From the NCBI GenBank assembly GCA_902627935.1, contig CACOLA010000001.1, positions 186,001-250,000 on the forward strand: 64,000 nt of DNA, written 5' to 3'. The translations under genes were made by a program, and so were the position numbers. Of the stretch, positions 1-8,681 are shown piece after piece; within the stretch, counting starts at the first letter, position 1; each line of letters begins with the position of its first letter. The notes beneath the pieces were generated by a model that was not told the origin of the DNA, searched no databases, and saw only the letters and a list, made by a program, of their open reading frames with translations. The stretch is from an uncultured Pelagibacteraceae bacterium. GTDB lineage: Bacteria > Pseudomonadota > Alphaproteobacteria > Pelagibacterales > Pelagibacteraceae.

Positions 1-1321
1 TGTATGTCCTAGCAAGCCAATAAGCTCCTCTAGACAAACTTATTGGATAACCCACATTGTTATAGAAATTTTGAAAATGATCTTTAGCTAAAAGAGGGTC
101 TTTTAAAAAACTTAATGCAATCCAGCCACTCATCCATTCTGCTGCTGCAAAATCTGGGCCTTCTGTTAAGGCGTGATTACTAGATATCTTGTAAGCTAAT
201 TCAAATTTTTTTTTGTAAATTAATGATCTAGAAATAATTTCCCTTTCCACCCACCATTTATCTGGTCGAACTAAATAATCTTTTGTATTTTTAATTTTTA
301 GTAATATTTCAACTGAGCTATCAACCCTTCCTCGTTTACGCCTCCACTTTAATCTATCGTAGTTTAAACCGGAATCATCTTTGAATTTTTGTGGCACCTT
401 TTTAATAGCTTGATCAACACCATATGATTTGCTCATTAAAAGTTGGCGAGCATTATAAAGAAGTTCATAGTCTTTTGGTAAGTACCTTAACATTCTTTTT
501 AAATCCCAATATTTATTATTCCAAGCTAAATAATCAGCTCTATTAATATGATCTTCGGCATTTAGATATTTTTTAAATTTTTTTCTAAAGAATCTTAAGT
601 CAGATTTACTAAGCTCTGCATGCACCCAGCCTTCTTTAATTAAATTTATACCTTTATTGGTCTCACCAACTAAAATAAAACTTTCTCCTAATATCATCTT
701 TCCATATCCACTTAAGGGATCTTTAGATTGAAACCAATCAATTATTTTTTCTGATGAAATTTTCTCATTAGATAATTTATGCTCTGCTAGGTATCTTATT
801 CTACCCATCCTTGGATAATTTTCGTTACGATTTATAAAGTTTAGGTAATCGTAAAATGATGCCTTATTACCTTTTTTAAGTAAGTGATTCCATTGTATGA
901 AATTATATATTGATTTATCTTTTGCTTTCTTTGAAATACTAATAGCAGTTTTCCAGTTAGAATTTTTCATTTCTAAAATAGCTTTTCTAGCAAGATTAAA
1001 ATCTTTTTTGCTATAAAATTTTGACTTATTTATTTTAATCTTTGTCGTAGTTCCTGATATAAGTGGTTTCTTTTTCGGTATTAAAAAATTAAATTTAACC
1101 TTCTCTGTTTTTGCTATTTCTTCTTGTGAAATTTCATTATTAATAATTTTTGGTTTTGGTAGAGGTTTAAGAATATTTACCATTACCTTTTTTTTAAGTT
1201 CAAATTCTGACAATTTTGGTTTTTTTTGTGGGACTATGTTATTTTCACTTGCGACTAATAAACTAGGATAAGATAATATAATAATCAGAAAACAGATTAA
1301 ATATATTAACTTTTTTCTCAT
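1..1321 (-). CDS. slt: Soluble lytic murein transglycosylase (Slt-type), 5' part only
   Basis: The gene starts at the ATG at 1321-1319 and runs off the left edge of the window, so about 440 N-terminal residues are visible. An N-terminal signal peptide (residues 1-24: basic MRKK, then an Ile/Leu-rich core) points to export to the periplasm. A Pro/Lys-rich linker follows (KPLPKPK near residue 55), then the long alpha-helical solenoid typical of the Slt70 ring. The last visible residues (GAYWLART) match the conserved motif just ahead of the lytic domain. The catalytic GEWGL-type domain lies outside the window, so activity cannot be judged. Family role: cleaves peptidoglycan glycan strands to 1,6-anhydro-muropeptides. 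It is divergent from dapA across only 42 bp, a common alphaproteobacterial arrangement. Confidence 0.82.
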   Translation of the reverse strand, partial: MRKKLIYLICFLIIILSYPSLLVASENNIVPQKKPKLSEFELKKKVMVNILKPLPKPKIINNEISQEEIAKTEKVKFNFLIPKKKPLISGTTTKIKINKSKFYSKKDFNLARKAILEMKNSNWKTAISISKKAKDKSIYNFIQWNHLLKKGNKASFYDYLNFINRNENYPRMGRIRYLAEHKLSNEKISSEKIIDWFQSKDPLSGYGKMILGESFILVGETNKGINLIKEGWVHAELSKSDLRFFRKKFKKYLNAEDHINRADYLAWNNKYWDLKRMLRYLPKDYELLYNARQLLMSKSYGVDQAIKKVPQKFKDDSGLNYDRLKWRRKRGRVDSSVEILLKIKNTKDYLVRPDKWWVEREIISRSLIYKKKFELAYKISSNHALTEGPDFAAAEWMSGWIALSFLKDPLLAKDHFQNFYNNVGYPISLSRGAYWLARTY

Positions 1322-1349
1322 AATCTTTGGTATGTGAATCAATAATTTA

Positions 1350-1358
1350 TGTTATAAG
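1350..1358 (+). promoter_or_regulatory. Extended -10 promoter of dapA (candidate)
   Basis: The sequence TGtTATAAG is an extended -10 element (TG at 1350-1351, hexamer 1353-1358). Only five bases separate it from the dapA ATG at 1364, so the predicted transcript would start at or next to the start codon (leaderless). No clear -35 is needed or seen. Confidence 0.45.
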
Positions 1359-1363
1359 TTCTT

Positions 1364-2248
1364 ATGTTTAAAGGTTCAAATGTTGCGTTAATTACTCCAT
1401 TTAAAGATAATGAACTTGATGTTGATAATTATATCAAGTTAATACATTTTCATATGGAAAATGGAACAAATGCCCTTGTTCCAGCTGGTACAACTGGTGA
1501 ATCACCGACATTAAGTCATGATGAACATCAAAAAGTAATAGATTTATGTATTCAAGAAAGTAATGGCAAAATGCCAGTAATCGCTGGCACAGGTTCAAAT
1601 TCAACAGAAGAAGCTATTTCTTTAACCTCTCATGCTGAAAAAGCAGGTGCTAGTGCTGCTCTCGTAGTTACACCTTATTATAATAAACCAACACAAGAAG
1701 GACTGTTTCAACATTATAAGGCTATTAATGATAAATGTGGCATCCCAATTTTAATTTATAATATTCCGAGTAGATCAGTAATTGATATGTCAGTTGAAAC
1801 TATGGCAAGATTATTTGAATTAAAAAATATTGTTGGAGTAAAGGATGCAACTGGAAATCTAGATAGAGTTGATGAGCAATTAAAAGCTATGGGAAAAGAA
1901 TTTATTCAGCTTACAGGTAATGATGATAATGCTTTAGAGTTTAATAGAAGAGGTGGAATTGGCTCTATTAGTGTTACAGCTAATATAGCTCCCAAACTTT
2001 GTTCCAAGTTCCAAGCTTTAACAATGCTTGATGATGATAGCTCAATAAAAGAAGCAAAAAAATTTGATGATATTTTACAACCACTTCATAATGCAATGTT
2101 TATTGAAAGTAACCCTAGTCCTGTAAAATATGCTGCAAAAAAATTGGGTTTGTGTGATGATGAAGTACGATTACCATTAGTAAAAGTAACGGATAAATCA
2201 AAGGTAATTATTGATAAAGTTTTGTTATCATCAGATTTAATTAAATGA
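1364..2248 (+). CDS. dapA: 4-hydroxy-tetrahydrodipicolinate synthase
   Basis: Condenses pyruvate with aspartate semialdehyde, the first committed step of lysine and diaminopimelate synthesis; cytoplasmic TIM-barrel lyase. The 294-residue length is standard for the family. The GTTGES loop (42-47), Tyr132 and Arg137 of the catalytic site and the Schiff-base lysine Lys160 (in GVKDATG) line up one position ahead of the E. coli enzyme. The start at 1364 is the first ATG after a strong extended -10 and gives the usual N-terminus ([12 protein letters not shown]). It leads a run with smpB, overlapping it by four bases (ATGA). Confidence 0.97.
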   Translation: MFKGSNVALITPFKDNELDVDNYIKLIHFHMENGTNALVPAGTTGESPTLSHDEHQKVIDLCIQESNGKMPVIAGTGSNSTEEAISLTSHAEKAGASAALVVTPYYNKPTQEGLFQHYKAINDKCGIPILIYNIPSRSVIDMSVETMARLFELKNIVGVKDATGNLDRVDEQLKAMGKEFIQLTGNDDNALEFNRRGGIGSISVTANIAPKLCSKFQALTMLDDDSSIKEAKKFDDILQPLHNAMFIESNPSPVKYAAKKLGLCDDEVRLPLVKVTDKSKVIIDKVLLSSDLIK

Positions 2249-2715
2249 ATAAAAAAGCCAATCCTGGTTTAAAAATTATTTGTTTGAACAGAAAAGCAAG
2301 TTTTAATTATTTTTTTGAAGAAACTATAGAGGCAGGTATAGTATTGAAAGGTTCAGAAATAAAGTCAGTTAGGAATGGAGAAATTAATATAGCAGATTCT
2401 TATGCTGTAGAAAAAAATGGAGAGATTGTTTTGATAAATTCTCACATCGCTCAATACAAACAAGCTAATATTACAAATCACAACCCTTTAGATGAAAGAA
2501 AATTACTTTTAAATAAACGTGAAATAAATAAATTGATTGGCAAAATGCAGAGAGATGGCCTTACAATAATCCCTACAAAAATGTATTTTAAAAAAGGCAA
2601 AGCGAAAATTGAAATAGCTGTTGCTAAAGGAAAAAAGAAATATGATAAGAGAGCTACAAAAAAAGATAGAGATTGGAATAGAGATAAAGCTCGCTACATA
2701 AGAAAATCAAGTTAA
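2245..2715 (+). CDS. smpB: SsrA-binding protein SmpB
   Basis: Small basic RNA-binding protein that brings tmRNA to stalled ribosomes for trans-translation. Its 156 residues match the family. The signature stretch [17 protein letters not shown] (about 29-45) and the C-terminal basic tail with [15 protein letters not shown] are typical; the tail folds into the decoding centre when the ribosome lacks mRNA. It starts inside the dapA stop (ATGA overlap at 2245-2248) and abuts folK with no gap, so it is almost certainly translationally coupled to both. The tmRNA itself is not in this window. Confidence 0.96.
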   Translation: MNKKANPGLKIICLNRKASFNYFFEETIEAGIVLKGSEIKSVRNGEINIADSYAVEKNGEIVLINSHIAQYKQANITNHNPLDERKLLLNKREINKLIGKMQRDGLTIIPTKMYFKKGKAKIEIAVAKGKKKYDKRATKKDRDWNRDKARYIRKSS

Positions 2716-3192
2716 ATGGTATACATCGGAATAGGCTCAAATCTTGGAAATAGAATAAAAAATATTGAAATTACAAAATATTTATTAGGTATTTATGGAG
2801 TTAATATTGTTAAATCCTCTAATTATTATGAAAGCTTATCTTGGCCAAATGAAAAATATCCAAAATTTATAAATGTTGTAGTAAAATCTAATACAAAACT
2901 TACTCCAAATAAATTGATAACATTATTCAAGTTTATTGAAAAAAAAATGGGACGTATAAAAGATAAAAAAAATACACCCCGTATATGTGATATTGATATC
3001 ATATCTTATAATAAAAAAATAGTTTCTGACAAATTAGTTATTCCTCATCAAAGAATGCATAAAAGAAATTTTGTTTTATTGCCTTTATTTGAGATAGATA
3101 AAAATTGGTCACACCCAAAATTAAAGAAAAATATCAAAAACTTAATCTTTTCCTTACCAATTAAGGATATTAGGTCTATTAAACAAATTTGA
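2716..3192 (+). CDS. folK: 6-hydroxymethyl-7,8-dihydropterin pyrophosphokinase
   Basis: Transfers pyrophosphate from ATP to 6-hydroxymethyl-dihydropterin in folate synthesis. The N-terminal IGSNLGNR (6-13), the magnesium-binding Asp92/Asp94 (DID) and the PHQRMHKRNFVL segment (110-121) identify HPPK. At 158 residues it is a free-standing HPPK, not a FolK-FolP or FolB fusion. It follows the smpB stop immediately. The pterin-binding residues look complete, although the normally conserved RWGPR-type stretch before DID is shortened to a divergent KNTPRIC. Confidence 0.92.
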   Translation: MVYIGIGSNLGNRIKNIEITKYLLGIYGVNIVKSSNYYESLSWPNEKYPKFINVVVKSNTKLTPNKLITLFKFIEKKMGRIKDKKNTPRICDIDIISYNKKIVSDKLVIPHQRMHKRNFVLLPLFEIDKNWSHPKLKKNIKNLIFSLPIKDIRSIKQI

Positions 3193-3197
3193 ATTAA

Positions 3198-3206
3198 TGC
3201 TATACT
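3198..3206 (+). promoter_or_regulatory. Extended -10 promoter of rel (candidate)
   Basis: TGcTATACT has the TG at 3198-3199 and the hexamer at 3201-3206. The rel ATG is at 3213, six bases downstream, so the expected transcript is leaderless or nearly so. It lies in the only small gap (20 bp) of this otherwise abutting gene run. Confidence 0.45.
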
Positions 3207-3212
3207 GCGATA

Positions 3213-4958
3213 ATGCTTAATTCTGATGATTTAATAAATAAAATTAAAGGATATAACAAATTTGTAAATCTTGATCGTTTAAATAAAGCTTACAATTTTG
3301 CAGTCAAGGCTCATTCAAATCAAAAAAGAGCGTCTGGGGATCCTTACTCAGTACATCCAATCGAAGTAGCAAATATTTTGACAGACTTAAAATTGGACTC
3401 AGCTACGATAGCAACTGGTTTACTTCACGATACTATTGAAGATACCTTTGCAACATACGAGACTATTAAAGGAGAATTTGGTGAGGAAGTAGCTGAACTT
3501 GTTGATGGTGTTACAAAAATATCTGCATTTGAAAATACTGCTGCATCAAATTCAAAAGCAGAAAATTTTAGAAAATTAATTTTAGCTACATCTAAAGATA
3601 TAAGAGTATTACTAGTTAAATTAGCTGATCGACTTCACAATATGAGAACAATAAAATCATTTAAAAATGATGAGAAAAGAAGAAGAATTTCACAGGAAAC
3701 TATGGAAATTTACGCGCCATTGGCTGACAGAATGGGAATGCACCGTATAAGAGATGAACTAGAAGATTTGTCATTTGAGATATTAAATCTAGATGCAAGA
3801 AAACTTATTCAAACTAGGCTAAATGAAATTAAAAAAGATAAAGAAGATATTTTTGAGAGTCTTTCAATAGAGATAAAAAATTTATTAGCTCAAAATAATA
3901 TCAAAGCATCAATATATGGAAGAGAAAAAACACCTTTTTCTATTTGGAGAAAAGTACAAAAAAAAAGAGTTTCATTAGAACAAATAACAGACATTATTGG
4001 TTTTAGGATAATATTAGACAAAATTGATGATTGTTATCAAACTTTAGGAGTTCTGCATAAAAAATGGAATTGTATACCAGGTAAATTTAAAGATTATATT
4101 TCTTCACCTAAAATTAATGGATATAAATCCCTTCATACTTCAGTTATTGGATCCTACAAAAAACCTATTGAAATTCAAATTAGAACATCAAAAATGCACG
4201 ACTTCGCAGAAAGAGGAATTGCATCCCATTGGCAATATAAATCTTCTGAAAAATTTAGTTCTTTACAATGGAAGGAATATGACTGGTTGAAAGATTTAGT
4301 TGAAATCATTGAAAAAAATGAGAATCCAGAACATTCATACGAGTATACAAAGCTACAAATGTTTCAAGAAAACGTATTTTGTTTTACACCAAAAGGCTCA
4401 GTAATTAAATTACCGAAAAATGCTACTCCTATAGATTTTGCTTATGCAGTACATACTAAAATAGGAAATACGGCGATTGGATGTGAAATTAATGGAAATA
4501 AAAGTGAGTTACAAACAATTTTGAGAAATGGTGATACTATAAATATTTTAACTTCAAAAAATCAATCTCCGTCATTACATTGGATACCAGTCACAAAAAC
4601 AGGAAAAGCCAGAGCAGCTATAAGAAGATATTGGCATGATAAAGGAGAAGAAAAAGAGAAAATTCTTAAAAAATATAATACTACTCTATGGATATCTTTA
4701 CCTGATAAACCTGGTCAACTTGGAAGCATAAGCTCTTTAATTGGAAGTCACAAACTAAATATATCAAATTTAGAAATGGCTGGCAAAAATCCAAATTACA
4801 TAAATTTTAAATTTCAACTAATCATAAGAGATTTAAAAAACTTTACTAATTTTATTGCGGAGTTAAAACAAAAAGGTATAAAATTTAAGATAATTAGACA
4901 CGAAGATAAAAGAAATGCTTTCACTCAAAAAATCCTTAGATATTTTAAAAAAGACTGA
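3213..4958 (+). CDS. Bifunctional (p)ppGpp synthetase/hydrolase, Rel/SpoT type, short form
   Basis: Makes and degrades the alarmone (p)ppGpp. The HD hydrolase domain (about 20-200) keeps His48, His72-Asp73 (LLHDTIEDT) and Asp139 (KLADRLHN). The synthetase domain (about 235-345) has the KFKDYIS..NGYKSLHT stretch, i.e. the RxKD-like charge pattern of bifunctional enzymes rather than the ExDD of RelA. A TGS domain follows at about 388-448 and an ACT domain at about 492-562. At 581 residues it is some 120-150 shorter than usual; almost all of the helical/zinc-finger region between TGS and ACT is missing. The 3' end overlaps pyrE by 44 bp. I leave the symbol empty because rel and spoT are both used. 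Confidence 0.93.
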   Translation: MLNSDDLINKIKGYNKFVNLDRLNKAYNFAVKAHSNQKRASGDPYSVHPIEVANILTDLKLDSATIATGLLHDTIEDTFATYETIKGEFGEEVAELVDGVTKISAFENTAASNSKAENFRKLILATSKDIRVLLVKLADRLHNMRTIKSFKNDEKRRRISQETMEIYAPLADRMGMHRIRDELEDLSFEILNLDARKLIQTRLNEIKKDKEDIFESLSIEIKNLLAQNNIKASIYGREKTPFSIWRKVQKKRVSLEQITDIIGFRIILDKIDDCYQTLGVLHKKWNCIPGKFKDYISSPKINGYKSLHTSVIGSYKKPIEIQIRTSKMHDFAERGIASHWQYKSSEKFSSLQWKEYDWLKDLVEIIEKNENPEHSYEYTKLQMFQENVFCFTPKGSVIKLPKNATPIDFAYAVHTKIGNTAIGCEINGNKSELQTILRNGDTINILTSKNQSPSLHWIPVTKTGKARAAIRRYWHDKGEEKEKILKKYNTTLWISLPDKPGQLGSISSLIGSHKLNISNLEMAGKNPNYINFKFQLIIRDLKNFTNFIAELKQKGIKFKIIRHEDKRNAFTQKILRYFKKD

Positions 4959-5499
4959 TGCTCTTTTAGAAGGACACTTCGTTTTATCTTCAGGGTTACA
5001 CTCTTCAAAATATATTCAATGTGCAAAACTGCTCAGTCATCCATATAAAGCTGATATAATTTGCAAATCATTAGCAAAAAAAATTAAAAATGAATTTAAG
5101 AATATAGATTTAATTTTAGCACCGGCTATGGGTGGTATAATAGTTGGTTATGAAATAGGAAAACTTTTAAAAATAGAAACAATATTTTGTGAGAGAGTAA
5201 AAGGTAAATTTACTTTAAGGAGAGGATTTTCTATCAAAAAAAATTCAAGGGTGCTTATTATTGAAGATGTTATTACAACAGGAAAATCTAGCTTAGAATG
5301 TGTGAGACTTATCAAAAAGGCGAAAGCTAAAACTATAGGTTTTGCTTCAATAATTAATAGATCAACAAAAAAAACTTTGAAGATTAAAACTAAAATAGTA
5401 AGTCATCTAAAGATAAATGTCCCAGCTTATAAAAAGAATCAATTACCACAAAGTCTTAAGAAAATTCCAATTTCTAGACCAGGAAGCAGATTTATTTAG
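4915..5499 (+). CDS. pyrE: Orotate phosphoribosyltransferase
   Basis: Converts orotate and PRPP to OMP in de novo pyrimidine synthesis. The PRPP-binding signature VLIIEDVITTGKS is at 113-125, and the N-terminal ALLEGHFVLSSGLHSSKYIQ (16-35) is diagnostic of alphaproteobacterial PyrE. The start at 4915 lies inside the rel reading frame (44-bp overlap), but any later start would remove part of the conserved N-terminus, so the overlap is real. The stop shares one base with the GTG of pdxJ. Confidence 0.95.
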   Translation: MLSLKKSLDILKKTDALLEGHFVLSSGLHSSKYIQCAKLLSHPYKADIICKSLAKKIKNEFKNIDLILAPAMGGIIVGYEIGKLLKIETIFCERVKGKFTLRRGFSIKKNSRVLIIEDVITTGKSSLECVRLIKKAKAKTIGFASIINRSTKKTLKIKTKIVSHLKINVPAYKKNQLPQSLKKIPISRPGSRFI

Positions 5500-6215
5500 T
5501 GAAACGGCTGGGGGTTAATATTGATCATGTAGCTACATTACGAAATGCAAGAGGAGAGAAGCACCCAGATCCTGTTTATGCCGCAAAGTTTGTAAATGAA
5601 TTAGGTGTTGACTCAATTACAATTCATTTAAGAGAAGATAGACGTCACATAAGAGATTTAGATGCAAAAAAAATATGTTCTTTAAAAAAATTATCGACAA
5701 ATTTAGAAATTTCAATCAAAGATGAAATTGTGAAAAATGCAATTAAGATAAAACCAAATTTTATTTGTATAGTTCCAGAAAATAGAAATGAAGTTACAAC
5801 AGAAGGTGGTTTAGATTTAAAAAAAAATAAAGATAAATTAAAATCCATAATAAGAATATTTAAAGACAAGGGGATTAGAACTAGTCTTTTTATAAATCCC
5901 TCATTAAAAGACATATCCTTATCCAAAAATTTTGGCGCAGATTGTGTAGAAATACATACAGGAAGATTTTCAAATTTTATAAAGAATAAAAAAAATTTTA
6001 AAAATGAATTTTTGAGAATAAAAAAATGTTCCAAATTTGCTAGTAAAATTGGTATTGAAGTTCATGCAGGTCACGGTTTGGATTATCGCTCTACTAAAAT
6101 ATTATCTAAAATAGACGAAATTGTAGAATTCAATATCGGTCATTTTATAATTGGTGAGTCTATTTTTTTTGGACTTAAGAAGGTAATAAAAAATTTTAAA
6201 AAAATACTTGGATAA
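5499..6215 (+). CDS. pdxJ: Pyridoxine 5'-phosphate synthase
   Basis: Condenses 1-deoxyxylulose 5-phosphate with aminoacetone phosphate in the DXP-dependent vitamin B6 pathway. The start is GTG at 5499, overlapping the pyrE stop TAG by one base. The N-terminus GVNIDHVATLRNARG is the family signature; active-site residues Asn7, His10, His43, Arg45 and His50 are present, as is the C-terminal EVHAGHGLDY loop. The 238-residue length is normal. The pdxJ-acpS pair is conserved across Proteobacteria, and the TAATG junction with acpS indicates coupling. Confidence 0.96.
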   Translation: MKRLGVNIDHVATLRNARGEKHPDPVYAAKFVNELGVDSITIHLREDRRHIRDLDAKKICSLKKLSTNLEISIKDEIVKNAIKIKPNFICIVPENRNEVTTEGGLDLKKNKDKLKSIIRIFKDKGIRTSLFINPSLKDISLSKNFGADCVEIHTGRFSNFIKNKKNFKNEFLRIKKCSKFASKIGIEVHAGHGLDYRSTKILSKIDEIVEFNIGHFIIGESIFFGLKKVIKNFKKILG

Positions 6216-6601
6216 TGAAGATAATTGGTATTGGTGTTGACATTGTTAAGAATAATAGAATTAGCTCATCTATTAAAAATAAAAAATTTTTAAATCGTAT
6301 ATTTGATAAAAGCGAAATATTAAATTCAAAAAAGGAAAAAAAAAAAATTAATTATTTTTCAAAAAGGTTTGCTGCAAAAGAAGCATTAGCAAAAGCACTT
6401 GGCACAGGTTTCAGAAATGGTCTCAATTTTAAAGATATTCAAATAACTAATAACAAATTGGGAAAGCCATCTTATTTAATTAATTCAAAGATTAAAGAAT
6501 TGATAAAAAGAGAAAAAAAGGTTAAAAATTTTAATTTGTTCCTTTCAATTTCAGATGAAAAGGAATACTCAATAGCTTTTACTATAATTCAAAAAAATTG
6601 A
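6215..6601 (+). CDS. acpS: Holo-[acyl-carrier-protein] synthase
   Basis: Transfers the 4'-phosphopantetheine arm of CoA to apo-ACP. The two family motifs are present: GVDIV (7-11, with the magnesium-binding Asp9) and RFAAKEALAKALGTG (51-65, with Glu56). 128 residues, within the normal range for the trimeric AcpS type. It sits between pdxJ and lepB with overlaps at both ends (TAATG upstream, TGATG downstream). Confidence 0.94.
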   Translation: MKIIGIGVDIVKNNRISSSIKNKKFLNRIFDKSEILNSKKEKKKINYFSKRFAAKEALAKALGTGFRNGLNFKDIQITNNKLGKPSYLINSKIKELIKREKKVKNFNLFLSISDEKEYSIAFTIIQKN

Positions 6602-7335
6602 TGATAAGCAAACACACTATCTTAGATAATATAAAAACATTAATTTATGCATTAATCATTGCTATAATCATCAGATCTTTACTTATTCAACCCTTTTACA
6701 TTCCTTCATCATCTATGGAGCCTACACTACTAGTGGGTGATAGATTATTTGTAACAAAATTTACTTATGGTTATAGTAAACATTCATTTCCATTTAGTCC
6801 TCCAATTTTAAATTCTAGAATAATTTTTAAAGAGCCAAAAAGGGGTGATGTAGTTGTTTTCAAGACCCCCGCAGATAATAGAACAGATTATATAAAAAGA
6901 TTAATTGGTTTACCTGGGGATGAAATTCAGTTCATAAACTCAAACCTTTATATAAATAATAATGAAATTTTAAAATCCAGACACTCTAATAAAACAAAAA
7001 TATATTGTGGAAATACCATTATTGAAAGTTATATTTTTGAGGAAAAAATTTCGAATGATAAGACTCATACTTCAGCATATATGAAAGACTTTCCTTATCA
7101 AAATTCTGACATATTTATTGTTCCAGAAGATCACTATTTTTTTCTAGGAGATAATAGAGACTGTTCTAAGGATAGTAGATTTTTATCCAGCGTTGGATAT
7201 GTGCATAAAGATAATCTTGTTGGTAAAGCTCAATTTGTTTTTTTTTCATCAGACAAATCAATAGGTAATTTTTTTGCTTTTTGGAAATGGCATAAATCAT
7301 TGAGATTTAATAGATTCTTCAAAAAAATTATTTAA
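6601..7335 (+). CDS. lepB: Signal peptidase I
   Basis: Membrane-bound serine protease that removes signal peptides from Sec-exported proteins. One N-terminal transmembrane segment (about 11-29) is followed by the SSSMEPTLLVGD box with the nucleophile Ser38 and by DYIKRLIGLPGD with the general base Lys99. The GDNRDCSKDSR box near the C-terminus is also conserved. I prefer the ATG at 6601, which overlaps the acpS stop as TGATG, to the TTG at 6598 one codon earlier. The lepB-rnc pair is a classic operon. Confidence 0.94.
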   Translation: MISKHTILDNIKTLIYALIIAIIIRSLLIQPFYIPSSSMEPTLLVGDRLFVTKFTYGYSKHSFPFSPPILNSRIIFKEPKRGDVVVFKTPADNRTDYIKRLIGLPGDEIQFINSNLYINNNEILKSRHSNKTKIYCGNTIIESYIFEEKISNDKTHTSAYMKDFPYQNSDIFIVPEDHYFFLGDNRDCSKDSRFLSSVGYVHKDNLVGKAQFVFFSSDKSIGNFFAFWKWHKSLRFNRFFKKII

Positions 7336-8000
7336 TGAAATTGGATTATTCAAATTTAGAAAAAAAAATTAATATTAAATTCAAAGATAAAAGAAAATTA
7401 ATTAAAAGTCTTACACATAAAAGTTATGATAAATTAGACAATAATGAAAAAATAGAATTCTTAGGTGATAGAGTACTTGGCTTAGTAATTGCAAAAAAGC
7501 TTCTTGAAATTTATCCATACGAAAGAGAGGGTATTTTGGATAAAAAATTTGCGTCTTTAGTAAACAGAAAAACCTGTTTGCGAATAGCTAAGAATATTAA
7601 TTTAGAAAAGTACATTTTAACCTTTAATCCAAAAAATAAAAAAATAAAGATAGAGGACAAGGTTATTGCTGATTGTTGTGAAGCCTTAATAGGAGCTATT
7701 TATTTAGATAAAGGTTTTACTGTTGTCGAAAATTTAATTTTGACCTTATGGAAGAATGATATCAAAGATAGTATCATAACACAGATTGATGCAAAAACTA
7801 AGTTACAGGAATTTTCACTCAAAAAATTTAAAAAATTACCAACTTACAAGATTATATCCAACACAGGACCAAGACATAAACCTATTTTTAAAGTTGGTGT
7901 AAAACTTCCTAATTCAAAATTTTATTATGCAGTTGGAGCATCAAAAAAAGATGCAGAACAAAATGCAGCAATTTTATGTTTAAATAATAATAAGTTATGA
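7335..8000 (+). CDS. rnc: Ribonuclease III
   Basis: Double-strand-specific RNase for rRNA and mRNA processing. The catalytic domain has the signature NEKIEFLGDRVLGLVI (about 37-52) with Glu41 and Asp45, plus Asp113 and Glu116 in ADCCEALIGAIY. A C-terminal double-stranded RNA-binding domain occupies about 148-220. The signature has Arg where GDS is common (GDR), outside the metal ligands. 221 residues. It overlaps lepB by one base and recO by four. The usual era gene between rnc and recO is absent here. Confidence 0.94.
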   Translation: MKLDYSNLEKKINIKFKDKRKLIKSLTHKSYDKLDNNEKIEFLGDRVLGLVIAKKLLEIYPYEREGILDKKFASLVNRKTCLRIAKNINLEKYILTFNPKNKKIKIEDKVIADCCEALIGAIYLDKGFTVVENLILTLWKNDIKDSIITQIDAKTKLQEFSLKKFKKLPTYKIISNTGPRHKPIFKVGVKLPNSKFYYAVGASKKDAEQNAAILCLNNNKL

Positions 8001-8677
8001 AATGGGACGACACAGGTTTTTTATTATCAAAAAATAGATATAATGAAAATTCAATAATAGCAGAGTTTTTTACAAAAAATCATGGTAAAGTATCTGGTAT
8101 TATTTTTGGTGGGTCTTCAAAAAAAAATAAAAATTATCTTCAAATAGGAAATCAACTATTTTTAAGTTTTAATTCTAAATCTGAAAATAGAATTGGTTAT
8201 TTTAAAATTGAAATTGATAAAGCTTTTTCACCATTTTATTTTGATAAGCCTAAAAAGCTGAATTGTATAAATTTGGCGATGAATTTAATTAAACTTTTAA
8301 CTGCTGAATCACAAAAAAATTTAAAAATTTTTGAGTTGATTAATCATTTTTATGTAATTTTAAATAATAATTATTGGTTAAAAGAATATATTTTTTGGGA
8401 ATTAGAATTATTGAGTTATCTTGGATATAAACTTAATCTTAATAAAATAGTAAACAAAAAAATTATCAACAACAAAATTTTATATGTTATCGAGTCAAAT
8501 TCTGAAAAAAAAATAGTTCCAAATTTTCTTATTGAAAAAGATATTATTACAAATGATCTATTTACTTTGTTAGATGGATTAAAACTTGTAGGGGATTTTA
8601 TGGATAAAAATATATTAAAACCAAATAATTTAAATTTACCAATTAGTAGAATTCAATTTGTAAATTCTTTAAAATAG
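7997..8677 (+). CDS. recO: DNA repair protein RecO
   Basis: Works with RecF/RecR to load RecA on SSB-coated single-stranded DNA. The N-terminal OB-fold begins with the characteristic DDTGFLLSKNRYNENSIIAEFFT, followed by HGKVSGIIFGG; the rest is a divergent alpha-helical domain. No zinc-finger cysteines are seen. 226 residues, slightly short for the family. It closes the lepB-rnc-recO run and converges on hemB, with four bases between the stops. Confidence 0.88.
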   Translation: MKWDDTGFLLSKNRYNENSIIAEFFTKNHGKVSGIIFGGSSKKNKNYLQIGNQLFLSFNSKSENRIGYFKIEIDKAFSPFYFDKPKKLNCINLAMNLIKLLTAESQKNLKIFELINHFYVILNNNYWLKEYIFWELELLSYLGYKLNLNKIVNKKIINNKILYVIESNSEKKIVPNFLIEKDIITNDLFTLLDGLKLVGDFMDKNILKPNNLNLPISRIQFVNSLK

Positions 8678-8681
8678 ATAA

